64,000 bases of DNA, taken from positions 1,116,001 through 1,180,000 of the forward strand of contig MU008169.1 of the NCBI GenBank assembly GCA_010909165.1. The letters run 5' to 3'. Shown in pieces: positions 22,388 through 32,851 of the stretch (its first letter is position 1; the number at the start of each line of letters is the position of its first letter). The translations under genes and the position numbers were made by a program. Under the pieces are notes generated by a model that was given only the letters and a program-made list of their open reading frames with translations, made no database searches and was not told the origin of the DNA. Origin of the DNA: Anthoceros angustus (lineage: Eukaryota > Streptophyta > Anthocerotopsida > Anthocerotales > Anthocerotaceae).

Positions 22388-22733
22388 GTCCTTCTTTATG
22401 GCTTCTCACTCCCGTTGTTGTTTAGGGCAGACTTCGACCAAAGGATGAGGACCATCCAAGTACACTTTCTTAGACTTCTTGCGAGTTCTCAAATCCAAAA
22501 GCAGGGCACATCACAGGCTGCAATTTGGTGAGCTTAATATGCTTGTTCAAGAGGACCTTGGTTTGGATTCGAGTCGGGCATGCCACCTCGGAAAGTAATC
22601 TTGGTAGCTCACTCAATTTGGAGGGTGGATATGCAATACTCAGATGTTCCCCATCAATGCCCTTTTACTCACCATGCCGGCATGGTCTGCGGTGATAAGC
22701 ATTGCTATGCTCACATCCATGAACACGACTTGG

Positions 22734-24935
22734 AGAGTACCGTATATGTGGAGGTGCGTGTTTGGCATCGTGGGAGGAGGTGGGAGGGCGGCGGCGGTGT
22801 GGGGGCGCGGTGTGGGAGGGCGGTGGCTGCCTTTTCACCTTCTAGCATTCAAAGGGAGAAGGGCTCACTCCTTCCTGCACAAATTGCCTGGATGTTCTTA
22901 ACCCGCGCCCGTTTTAACAGTTGATTCCATGTCTTCAGCACGCGCAAGTGGTAGGCCACATCCGGTATAAGAACCTTGTCCAAGCTGCTGATGATCAATG
23001 CTCGTGCAACACTGTTTGCATTGGCCCACTTATCTTTCTCCTCCTATGTGGCAGATGTGGCTATTTCCTGGTACTGCCCACACATGCCATCCCAGACATA
23101 GCAGAGCTTGAAGGCTCCGTCCTCGACCGCTGTTGTTGAAGGTTCTGGGAATTTCAGTTTCTGGACAAGGTACACGAGTTCACTTGGGAATGTGGACTGT
23201 GCGGTCCTGCAAATTATGCTCATCCATCGCCTTGACTTTGGTTTGTCAATTCTTCACAGAGAAGGAAACTGTTGGATGATGGCGGTGTGGGAGGAGGTTG
23301 GTGTGTGGCGGTGTGGGAGGGTGTGGGTGTGCGGCGATGTTGGAGGAGGTGGGAGGAGGTGCGTGTTCGGCGTTGTGGGAGTAGGTGGGAGGGCGGCGGT
23401 GTGGGAGGACGGTGGCGGTGTGGGAGGGCGGCGGTGGTGTGGGAGGGCGGCGGTGTGGGAGGACGGTGGCGGTGTGGGAGGGCGGATCATGTGGTGGATC
23501 TGGGCTGGAGATAACTTGGCAAAGGGCTGGAGATGGACCTCCTGGTTGGAGAGAAGGAAGTGATTGATGAAGGGATGTTCATTGTGGTTGCTAGAGAGAA
23601 GGGCGTGCAAGATGGGAGCTCGCTGTCTTCTATTACAATTGTTTGTCTGGTATCATGGATTTGACGTAAACCACATTTGCGTATCCGGATTTGCTTTCGC
23701 TCCTTGCAGATCGCATAGCGACAAGATGGCTGTCTTTGAAGAGGAGCTTGAGTTTGTTTCAAGAAGGCGCTCAAGAAGTCGGAAGTGCGTGAAAGGACCG
23801 AAAATGTGAAGAAGTTGCAAGGAAAGCCTGAATGTCTGGAAAGAAGGAGATGAACACAACAGGGAGAGTACCGTATGACGGGAGGTGCGTGTTTGGCATC
23901 GTGGGAGGAGGTGGGAGGGCGGCGGCGGTGTGGGAGGGCGCGGTGTGGGAGGACGGTGGCTGCCTTTTCACCTTCTAGCATTCAAAGGGAGAAGGGCTCA
24001 CTCCTTCCTGCACAAATTGCCTGGATGTTCTTAACCCGCGCCCGTTTTAACAGTTGATTCCATGTCTTCAGCACGCGCAAGTGGTAGGCCACATCCGGTA
24101 TAAGAACCTTGTCCAAGCTGCTGATGATCAATGCTCGTGCAACACTGTTTGCATTGGCCCACTTATCTTTCTCCTCCTATGTGTATGGCTATTTCTGATC
24201 GCCCACACATGCCATCCTGCATATAGCAGGCTTGAAGGCTCCCTCCTCGACCGCTGTTGTTGAAGGTTCTGGGAATTTCAGTTTCTGGACAAGGTACACG
24301 AGTTCACTTGGGAATGTGGACTGGTCTCAAAATTATGCTCATCCATCGCCTTGACTTTGGTTTGTCAATTCTTCACGAGAAGGAAACTGTTGGATGATGG
24401 CGGTGTGGAGGAGGTGTGTGGCGTGTGGGAGGGTGGGTGCTGTTGGAGGAGGTGGGAGGAGGTGCGTGGGGGAGTAGGTGGGAGGGCGGTGTGTGGGAGG
24501 ACCTGGCGGTGTGGGAGGGCGGCGGTGGTGTGGGAGGCGGCGTGGGAGGACGGTGGCGGTGGGAGGGCGGATCATGTGGTGGATCCGGGCTGGAGATAAC
24601 TGCAAAGGGCTGGAGATGGACCTCCGTTGGAGAGAAGGAAGTGATTGATGAAGGGATGTTCATTGTGGTTGCTAGAGAGAAGGGCGTGCAAGATGGGAGC
24701 TCGTCTTCTATTACAATTGTTTGTCTATCATGGATTTGATGTAAACCACATTTGCATCATCCGGCACGCTGGCCTTGCAGATCGCATAGCCTGACAAGAT
24801 GGCTGTCTTTGAAGAGGAGCTTGAGTTTGTTTCGAAGAAGGCGCTTCACAAGAAGCTGGAAGTGCGTGAAAGGACCGAACATGTGAAGAAGTTGCAAGGA
24901 AAGCCTGTGAATGTCTGGGACGGAAAGAAGGAGAT
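22734..24935 (+). repeat. 1.1-kb segmental tandem duplication
   Basis: Unit 1 (22734-23863) and unit 2 (23864-24935) start 'agagtaccgtat' and share the minisatellite, a nearly identical block with 'caggatgttcttaacccgcg'-like sequence, and the coding start MAVFEEELEFVS near 23725 and 24799. Differences are short patches, many at CTG/CAG sites, for example 'aagtcggaag' in unit 1 against 'aagctggaag' in unit 2. Confidence 0.85.
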
Positions 24936-25919
24936 GGCACACTCCGTCGTGCTGGTTTTAATGTTAGGGATATTTCGTACACTGATATTCTCAAGGATCT
25001 GATTGGTGGTGACGAGTTTATTGTTAGTGTGTTTGGGCCGATAGCTGGGAAGAGCAGAAGGGTTCAAGTGGTCTCAAACGCGCTGTAAGTCAAGGTGATT
25101 TCAAAGGCGAGTGGGAAAACATTGATGATTTGTGTTATCAGGTATTTAAGCTCCCTCCGAGGGAAGAAGTTCATTCCTAGGAAGATGGCACTTGGAGTTC
25201 TTGTGGAGAAGTTGAAAGGTGTTTCCATTGATTGGTTCACTTATGACAAGACAACAAAGGCCCTTCGTGCAGGGGGTGTGGTTCAAGAGCAGAAACATCG
25301 AAAAAGAAGCTGCAATGTGAGGATGTTGTAGTGGAGGACAAAAAGGGATCTGAGGTACATATGTTTGCGGATGGGTGTCAAGCACAAGGGGATCTTCCTG
25401 GTGAGGAGAGTATTAGCCAGCGGACACGCTCTCATGCTCGGGAGTCCAAGGTGCTAGCATCTCCAGGAGAGCAGATTCAGGCAGTGAAAGCCCATTCGGC
25501 CAAGGAAGAGCTACAAACAAAGCAGGCCAGGGTGGAAACCAATGCGACTAAAGATCTGGTGGAGTCCACTTCTCATGAGGTGGTGGCTGAAGCATTCGTA
25601 CATGGCACAGATAGCGGGCTATGTCTAGACGTCATGGCACCTTCTTGGAAACTGCTCTAGAGGATCTTGTTGTTGTTACAGAGCAGGTGAAGAGAAAGTG
25701 CTCTTGGAGGTGTGTGAGGAAGTTGACAAAGCTATGTGTTTCATGGCTGGTGCCAATTCCATCTTCACTCGGGAAAATCTTCTTACCACGAAGAACAACG
25801 AGTTAGAGGCCGACCAGCACATGTTCAACGTTCTCGGCCTGATCCCTATGGCTCCTAATGCAGAGCTTGAGCAGCAACCTCGAGAAGACACTGCGAATGC
25901 GGCGGTTGCAGCAATGTAG
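24799..25919 (+). pseudogene. Frameshifted gene of unknown function, about 370 codons
   Basis: Plus-strand coding pieces follow one another across frameshifts. They start with MAVFEEELEFVSKKALHKKL (24799), then a piece around 24950-25080 with DILKDLIGGDEFIVSVFGP, a piece at 25140-25320, an acidic Lys/Glu/Gln-rich piece 25331-25660 (SQRTRSHARESKVLASPGEQ), and a last piece 25698-25919 (NELEADQHMFNVLGLIPMAP) ending AAVAAM. The first piece is duplicated in the previous unit at 23725. Composition suggests a real, unidentified protein with a charged middle, perhaps a gag-like or nuclear protein of an element. Whether the breaks are real or caused by sequence errors is open. Confidence 0.45.
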
Positions 25920-26133
25920 GTCAAGCTGCACCACTTCAGGCTGGAGTACTAAGGCTTGTGATAGACCCTGAGTTTTTGTCGAGTGGCAATGACCAAGGTG
26001 CCCTTCATTTCAGGTCCCTGTCCTTGGTCCTCTTCCAAGTTCCGCCTACTACATACACATAGTTACTAGGACTCCTTATCGGAAAGGGAAACACTTTTCT
26101 CGTGAATTTTGTCTCTGATCTCTTTGGCAACCT

Positions 26134-27141
26134 GTGATCAGCTCGCCAAGAGTTTGTCACGCCTTACTTTTCACAGACCAACTTATCAGCCTTCGTGCGT
26201 TGAGCGTGAGGTACGGCAGGTCAGGTCAGGCCAGGCCAGGCCGTCCTCTTGTTTTTATCCAGCGCGCTGCGTCCTTTGTATTTCGAATTGGAATCTCGGG
26301 CATATTTGCCCCTTCGCGACATTGGAAGCTTGGGTCGCTCTCTGTGCCACGAAGGTTGCTGCAAAGTGGGCCTATAGACTGTATACTCACTGCGAGATGC
26401 TTCATCGTCCGTTATGCAGTCATACCTATTTCCAGCCAAGGAAATTGTTGGAAAGATGGAGACAAGTACTATGTGAAGGACGTACTGCAGTCTTGGATTC
26501 AGAGGAAAGGATTAGAAGGGCTTGCTGTCACAGCTCTGGGAGCTTCATCGGGAGGTTACCTTGTGTCAAGCCTTGCATTGGAGGTTGCGTTCAGGTCCCT
26601 TGTCATCATGATTTCATCAGGAAGTTTCCACGCTTCCCAACCGATCAAGCCAACCTACCCTCCCACTCTGTTCGTGCACATGCCTAAGGATGCAGCAATG
26701 GCTGCAAGAGTAAGCCGTTCCATTCGGCTCCTGACAAAAGCTGGTGTGCTGACGAACGAGGTGAAATGTTTCCCGCTGCCTCTGACTCCCTCATTTTTCG
26801 CTGAGAATATCCCAGGTCTGAGTGCCAGGATGTCATCAAGGTTATTCCGTGCATTGAAGGATAGCGGGCTCCTGAATCGGAAGAACTTCCTGAGGCTGGA
26901 TGGCCGCTACTCACACTGGCAGGCTGTCGCGACGAAGCGAAAAGTGTTGCCAACGGTACCTCCCAAAGGAAGACTGAAGTTCGAGTTTCAAATACAAGAG
27001 GAACTAAATCGGGCATATGGAGAGCACGAAATCACCAGTCAGGAGTCGAAAGCAATATTTGACTGGCTGGATGACCCCACTTCTGCTGTGGATGCAACGA
27101 CCAAGACCGATTACCAGTCTGAAGTTCAACGCAATCTTTGA
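26134..27141 (+). CDS. Plant alpha/beta-hydrolase-fold protein (C-terminal exon)
   Basis: From about residue 95 the 335-codon frame matches the plant alpha/beta-hydrolase superfamily group annotated in databases as 'secretion-regulating guanine nucleotide exchange factor'-like. Visible features are AVIPISSQGNCW, then LQSWIQRKGLEGL, the nucleophile elbow GASSGGYLVS (G-x-S-x-G), PPTLFVHMPKD, and the C-terminal block FQIQEELNRAYGEHEITSQE with IFDWLDD. The first approximately 95 residues do not resemble the family, so the true gene probably has upstream exons joined near 26370-26440, and the ATG at 26134 may not be the real start. Substrate unknown. The frame ends at a TGA created where a 79-bp tandem duplication begins. 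Confidence 0.7.
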   Translation: MISSPRVCHALLFTDQLISLRALSVRYGRSGQARPGRPLVFIQRAASFVFRIGISGIFAPSRHWKLGSLSVPRRLLQSGPIDCILTARCFIVRYAVIPISSQGNCWKDGDKYYVKDVLQSWIQRKGLEGLAVTALGASSGGYLVSSLALEVAFRSLVIMISSGSFHASQPIKPTYPPTLFVHMPKDAAMAARVSRSIRLLTKAGVLTNEVKCFPLPLTPSFFAENIPGLSARMSSRLFRALKDSGLLNRKNFLRLDGRYSHWQAVATKRKVLPTVPPKGRLKFEFQIQEELNRAYGEHEITSQESKAIFDWLDDPTSAVDATTKTDYQSEVQRNL

Positions 27142-27187
27142 GTGGCTGGATGACCCCGCCTCTGCTATGGGTGCAATAACCTAGACC
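27052..27187. repeat. 79-bp out-of-frame tandem duplication at gene end
   Basis: The segment starting GCAATATTTGACTGGCTGG (27052) recurs at 27131 as GCAATCTTTGAGTGGCTGG. The offset of 79 bp is not a multiple of three, so the second copy is read out of frame and the protein stops at 27141. In its own frame the second copy would read FEWLDDPASAMGAIT and then stop. Confidence 0.85.
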
Positions 27188-27474
27188 GTCTGACGTTACT
27201 TCTTTCTCTGCACAAAGAGGTGTCAGGTTGATTAGCAGCCAGTTTACAGCGAAGAGACAACGATGACTTACGTGCTTTGCTCCTGTGTGGCCTGGAATGA
27301 CAAGTTATCTGGCAAGCTGTACAGTACTTAGCTTCTACAGACAGTGACCCTCATTGAATTGGACTTGCTTGGTCGAATAAAGAGAGCCCCTGTGAGTTCA
27401 AGGGTGCTGTTGTCAAGCACATCCTCTTGTTTCGGCTGTGTTGGCAACAAATTGGCGATTCACTTGGTAGCTCA

Positions 27475-27843
27475 TTACCTAGTATGGCAGCCCTGGACTG
27501 CATGGTAGAAAGTTGCATATCCACAAAGGAATGAAGACATACACAAGGGTTGCAACTGTTGTCCAGCTGCCATCCCTGCAGGCATGCTAGTGTGGCCCTC
27601 ACCTTCCACATAACCAGCCTGTCCTGCCTCCTCTTCTACGTGCAGAGCTAGTTGGATACTCCAGGAGCGGGATCGAGGGAGCTCGAACTCCTGAACCCGA
27701 CGTGCTGGCCCTGAACCACCCACTTCTCTGCGACGGGAGATGAAAACGAAAATAACCTGCGGATTGAACAAGAGAGAGCACTCTTCCTCCGTCCCGTAAT
27801 CCATAATTTCGTTGTTATCATCATCTCGCTCCTTGTTGGCCAA
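27475..27843 (-). CDS. Small hypothetical gene, probably spliced
   Basis: A minus-strand frame starts MANKERDDDNNEIMDYGTEE. After FNPQ (about 27757) there is a possible donor CAG|GTTATT, and 75 bases on an acceptor TTCAG|GAG, which would join FNPQ to EFELPRSRSWSIQLALHVEE. That intron length fits the other genes here. A following GTGAGG (near 27600) could be the next donor. No domain is recognised. It lies convergent to the hydrolase gene. Confidence 0.35.
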   Translation of the reverse strand: MANKERDDDNNEIMDYGTEEECSLLFNPQVIFVFISRRREVGGSGPARRVQEFELPRSRSWSIQLALHVEEEAGQAGYVEGEGHTSMPAGMAAGQQLQPLCMSSFLCGYATFYHAVQGCHTR

Positions 27844-28124
27844 GACTGCGTGTCCCGAAGGACGAGGTCAAGAAGAAGCGTTTGATGTCTTGTAGTCTGG
27901 CCGCTTGGTTAATTAGCATCGTTAGCGCGAGAACAAGATGTGTTAAGTTCAGTTAGTTCATTTTAAGTATTTACCTTTATGGAAATTATCAGGTCCTAGT
28001 ATTTTAGGTTCTCGGGCGACACTCTTTAAGTACGTACACTTCCGGAAAAGTTTAGATTTCAGATTCTTACCAAAGCCACACTCCCGGACGGAATGTAAGT
28101 GGCCTTCTGACTTCCACTTATCTA

Positions 28125-28649
28125 CAGTTCCCCCCCTAATTAGGACTGGTTCGGAGTGCCTTTAGAGGTCCCATTAAGGAAGGTGTCCCCATTACATTTT
28201 CCCTATTTAATAATAATAAAAATATTATAAATGAAAAAAATAAAAAATATTCAAAAAAAGAAAATTCAAAATTTGATTGATAGGTTTCACTAAAAATAAA
28301 TTTTACTAATTCGCTATATAGTTGTTTGAAAGCTAGCACTCTCTCTAAGCAACATCAAAAAAACCTCTACCTATCATAAAGGAAAAAGCTTAGCTTAAGA
28401 GTCTTCAATCACACCTAAAAGTCTATTGTGCTTTGAAATAATCATTTCTTTTTTATTTTGTTTAGTAAAAAAAATTTAAAATCTCATTTAGGGAGGTGAA
28501 ACTAACATGAATGTATGTTTCAAAAGGTCCCAATTACCATTTATGGAAAAGTCCCATTTGTTACATTGTAAACTAAAGGGAGTAGGATGGGAGGTCCCAT
28601 ACAGAGAGGAATCCCATTTATGGAGTCCCCAATTAGGGGGGGCCGACTG
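28125..28649. mobile_element. Tc1/mariner-like MITE, 525 bp, TA target duplication
   Basis: Inverted ends CAGTTCCCCCCCTAATT (left) and CAGTCGGCCCCCCCTAATT (right, reverse complement) are each flanked by TA (28123-28124 and 28650-28651), as expected for Tc1/mariner/pogo elements. The interior is AT-rich and non-coding and carries several 'gtcccat' motifs in both orientations. It is a non-autonomous element. Confidence 0.75.
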
Positions 28650-28654
28650 TAGTT

Positions 28655-29156
28655 CGACCTCATGGGCAGATACTATAGGCCTTCTGACTAACTTCCACCT
28701 ATCTAGTTCGACCTCATGGGTATCCCCGACAGGCTGTGGCACTGTGAGATGTAGGTTAGGGGTATGTATCCAATTTGTTGGGTAATCTACCTTCAAGTAT
28801 TAGTTATCACTCTAACTTAGCCAGATATCTTTCAAGAACTTAAAATACATATCTCAAACACCCATGTATTTTATGGCAGCTTCCTAAAACCTAACCTAAT
28901 ATACCTAGCATGCTCCTTCTCTATATAATTGAGACCTTATATTGATTCATATGTTCAAAGGACAACCTCTTTTACTTCTCGTAAAGGTTAAAATTAGTTG
29001 TATATATTTGGCTTGTAATATCTGATATTTATTCATATTTTTAAAGATAACCTCTTTTACTTCTCGTAAAGCTTGAAATTAATTTTTCATATTCAGGATG
29101 TAATATCTTTTATATGAGAATTTTATAAAGATTGATTATCTATCTATTTCTTTAAA
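28655..29156. other. AT-rich flank upstream of the first paralog
   Basis: No gene seen. A segment resembling the left flank of the MITE ('ggccttctgact...cttccac...tatct') recurs at 28678-28703, so the MITE sits in a short direct repeat. A TATATAAT motif at 28922 and 'cttttacttctcgtaaag' blocks near 28968 and 29054 are repeated; the role is unknown. Confidence 0.35.
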
Positions 29157-30566
29157 ATGAATAATTTTAAAGCGAGCAACTCTGTGTTGCATCGCTCAAG
29201 TACCAAATCTCATAACACAAAAATTCCAGCCAAGTGGACTATCATAGACTACTTCGTTTTCTCTTTCCACTCGCCTTTAATGATATGCAGAGAAGTTATT
29301 TTTTTTCTTACTCTTATGCTTGAGCCCGACGTTGGAGTGAACAATGTACCTCTCAATCTTCCGGTAAATGCAGCCACTAAGATAAGTGCATATTATAGGG
29401 TTTAGTGTTTTAGTTGCAAATTGGGTGTTATAAGATTATGGTTAATGATTTAGTGCAAAGTTTTTTCTTAAATCTTATTGTTTTTCTTTTTACAGGAGGA
29501 AGACCTTCAAAACTATCACTTGGGCCAAAACAATAATATAGACAGAACAAGAAAAGAAAGGAAGGTGGACAAGACTAATGAAGAGTACTGGAAGAAGAGA
29601 GGATTACATAGTGGTGGCATACGTTTGAATCAAAAGTCACAGCTCTGTGATCTAACACCTGATGACGTGCTCTTGAGATATTTCGGTAGAGCGCAGGGGT
29701 ATTTGACTCTAGATCTTCATCAAAATCTGACTAAGCAGATGAAGGAAAGGATGGAAACTTTATACGAACAAATTTTTGAAAGGCCTTTAGATTGGAATGA
29801 AGGCAAGATTAGTGTCAAGTTTGGGCGAGCCTTTCTTGCTCATGAGCTCCGAAGGACCGAAGTTGATTGGGCTCACTATGCTATGTCTGAACACATTCGT
29901 ATTTTAAAAAGAAATGATAGAAGAATGCAAAGAAAGCGAAAACGAAGGGTAGATAGTGATCACGACATTGAAGGTTTTGAGAATGACCTACACCAAAACA
30001 AGGAAGCTGAAGCTGGTACTTTGAAATTTGGATACAAGTCGCACGAAGACTTCCATAAGAATGTCAGGGCTAACTCATATAGAGCTGAATACATAGAAGG
30101 TGCCGTGACAGTAAAGGTGGGTCACATGTTCGATAAGCATTGGGGAACCAAGATGTCTAATAATAAAGGGCGAGACAGTCTTTCAATTCAGTTCAATTCA
30201 GACGAATCTACAGTGAAGCAGGACAAGGAATTCCTAAAAGAGGGACTTGATCTTGCTGATAAAAAATACAAACACTTTGAGGATGAAATGCGTTTGACAA
30301 AGCGCATGGAGGCAGACAATGCCACAATGCAGCACCTTGGAAACTCTGAGACTAATCGTCGTGCAGCTTGGAACAAATGGAACCTCGACGTGGAAAAATG
30401 GTTTGAACACTTGAAGTACAAGTCGATGCGGGATACCCTCGCTCAAAGGCTTAGTAGGCTCGAGGTCCCGTCCCAAGTTATACCCCATAATGAAGACCTT
30501 GAAGACGCGGCTTCCTCTTCTGAACAAGATTTTGTTGTGAGTTGTCAAGACTCGACAGATCATTGA
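29157..30566 (+). CDS. Two-exon gene of unknown function, paralog 1
   Basis: Exon 1 (29157-29363) ends at CCG|GTAAATG; the intron is 132 bp (29364-29495) and ends TTTTTACAG; exon 2 (29496-30566) is in phase and encodes about 356 residues. Exon 2 has NNIDRTRKERKVDKTNEEYW, LNQKSQLCDLTPDDVLLRYF, RPLDWNEGKISVKFGRAFLA, a Lys/Arg-rich patch (RRMQRKRKRR) like a nuclear localisation signal, and C-terminal AAWNKWNLDVEKWFEHLKYK. There is no membrane segment in exon 2. I know no family with these motifs. The same structure is repeated at 31.3-32.5 kb, with purifying-looking conservation of protein segments. Relative to paralog 2, exon 1 carries roughly 100 extra bases in its middle. The surroundings are AT-rich, unlike the rest of the window. 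Confidence 0.65.
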
Positions 30567-31338
30567 TTATATTGTGTGAGTTAGGACACGTAAGTTAATA
30601 ATTTTCAAGGATTAATAATTTATTTTTTGATACTAGTTTCTCAATTTTATTATTTTTAATTACTTGAGATAAACCCTAAGGGAATAATGACTTAGTAAAT
30701 TTTTCTCCTATGATAACCACTAATTAAAGGCTACTTAAACCCTTTTAGTAACATCTTTAGGTGAAAAGCAAGTCTTGCACTATAAAAACATATACCAGCA
30801 ATTAAATTTCATAACTTTTTACTACCAAGCCAGATATCTACTCTCATAGAAAATATAATAAAAAAATTTTCTCCAAAACATGCATATGAATACCTTTATA
30901 GAAAATAGTGTAAAACACGTTGCTAGTCCTTAAATGTTAATTTAAGTATCTACTGAACTAAACTAGACTAAAAGGTGGTATAACGTTTTATAGCCTACTT
31001 TTATAGGATCCATACATTACTATTATGAGTACGCTCTTAAAGTAGTATGTTAGTATCTTATAAGATACCAATGACTCGATTTTTGTTCCTTAATTTAAAG
31101 GAGACCTGATGTTTGTTTCTCTACAATTTATTTTTCAACTTTAACCTCTTTCACTTCAATCGAAGCTTGAATTTCATTTGTATATTCGAGTTGTGGTATC
31201 TTTCTACAGTATAATTATACAAGGATTATTTTTGAATTTTTCATATCAATCATATTAATAACCGTCTCAATTTATTTTTTCTAAATTGTATTTGATGGTG
31301 CGAAACCTCTAATGTGTAGATCACTCTAAGTACATGAA
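30567..31338. other. AT-rich spacer between the paralogs
   Basis: No open frame of note. The second half (about 31140-31200) repeats 'cctctttcacttc' and 'cttgaattTcatttgtatattc'-like strings also seen upstream of paralog 1 (29040-29100), so the duplication includes the upstream region. Confidence 0.45.
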
Positions 31339-32502
31339 ATGAAGAATTTTAAGCTGAGAGACATTGCATTGCGTTGTTTTATATGCTTGCTTTCTATGCT
31401 GGCGCCCGATGTTATAGAGAACTATGTACCTCCTAATGCATCTCTTGATCTTCTAGTAAGTGTAGCCACTAATTCAAATGTATGTTACAAGTTGCGAGTT
31501 GAGTGTTATAAGATTCTAAGGTTTATGATTTAGTGCTATAATTTTTCTTAAATCTTATTTATGTTTGTCTTCTAACAGCAACAAGATTTTCAAAACCATC
31601 ACTTGGGCCAAAATAATAATGTAGAAGAACGAAGAAAAGAAAAAAAGCTGAACAAGACCAATGAAGAATATTGGAAGGAGAAAGGATTATCGAACGGTGG
31701 CATACGCTTAAATCAAAAATCACAGCTTTGTGATTTAACACCCGATGACGTGCTATTAAAATATTTCGGCAGAACGCAGGGCTATTTAACACTATATCCT
31801 CATCGAAATCTAACTAAAGAGATGAAGGAAAGGATGGAAAGTTTATACAAACAGATTTTTGAAAAGCCCTTAGATTGGAATGAAGGAAAAGTAAACATTA
31901 AATTTGGGCGAGCCTTTATCGCTCAGGAGCTCCAAAAGACACAAATTGATTGGGCTCACTATGCTATGTCAGAATACATTCGTATTGCCAAGAGAAATGA
32001 TAAGAGAATGCAGCAAAAGCGAAAACGTATAACTTATATGGTAGATAGTGATCATGACGCTAAAGGTTTTGGACATGATCGATGTCAATATGAGGAAGAT
32101 AGAGATGATACCCAAATCTCCCCCAAAGTCTGTAAGGACCTCGGGCCTGCCTCACATAAAGCGAAATATATAGAAAGTGTTATAACAGATGTCGCTTGTC
32201 AAATGTTCAACAAGCATTGGGCAACTAGCCTATCTGACAAGTCCAAAGTGGAGCAAGACAAGGAATTCTTAAAAGAAGCACACAATCTTGCTGACAAGAA
32301 ATACAGGCATTTCAAAGATGAAATGCGTTTGGCCATGCGCATGGAGGCAGACAATGCCCCGGCGCTGCACCTAGAAAACTATGAAGTTATTCGTTGTGCA
32401 GCTTGGGACAAATGGAATGCTGACGTGCAAAAATGGTTTGAGCGCATGAAATACAAGTCTATACGGAATACCCTCGCTCAAAGTCTCCAAGCCCTATCCT
32501 AA
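31339..32502 (+). CDS. Two-exon gene of unknown function, paralog 2
   Basis: Exon 1 (31339-31455) starts MKNFKLRDIALRCFICLLSM and ends CTA|GTAAGTG; the intron is 123 bp (31456-31578, ending CTAACAG); exon 2 (31579-32502) encodes about 307 residues. Shared blocks with paralog 1 include LGQNNN, LNQKSQLCDLTPDDVLL, KPLDWNEGKVNIKFGRAF, DWAHYAMSEYIRI, the basic patch and a C-terminal KWFERMKYKS. The middle (residues about 160-230) diverges more and is shorter, and the C-terminus lacks the approximately 30-residue acidic tail of paralog 1. Exon 1 is hydrophobic, so a signal or membrane anchor is possible. Function unknown. Confidence 0.65.
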
Positions 32503-32851
32503 ACTATCATCAATTAGATATTTGAAGGGTAGGTCCATTGCCTTGGCGATGATTATCAGCGTAATATTCAATACGACATGGAAGATGGGAGACACAACCT
32601 AAGAAGTGGGCTCTTCCTTATGTCCGCATAGCTGCGGGTAGACAATCCTGCCCCCTGGATTGTTCTAGAGGTTTGTCCCCTTGTTTTGGACTTCCCATCT
32701 CTGTAAATGAATAAAGTAATCTTTTTTTTTCTTGTAATATAATCGTACCTCAAGTTAAATAGGTAGTTATGTCTACTAAGCGATCCACAGTGATGTGTAT
32801 CGCCCAGTGATTCTGGAATGTGGCCTCAAGATGCCCTAGCCTCTGTCTGAG

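Noticed and set aside
21600-24600. Many open frames in the G/T-rich minisatellites
   Set aside because: They consist of Gly/Val/Trp/Arg or Pro/His/Thr repeats dictated by the DNA repeat and appear in several frames and both strands.
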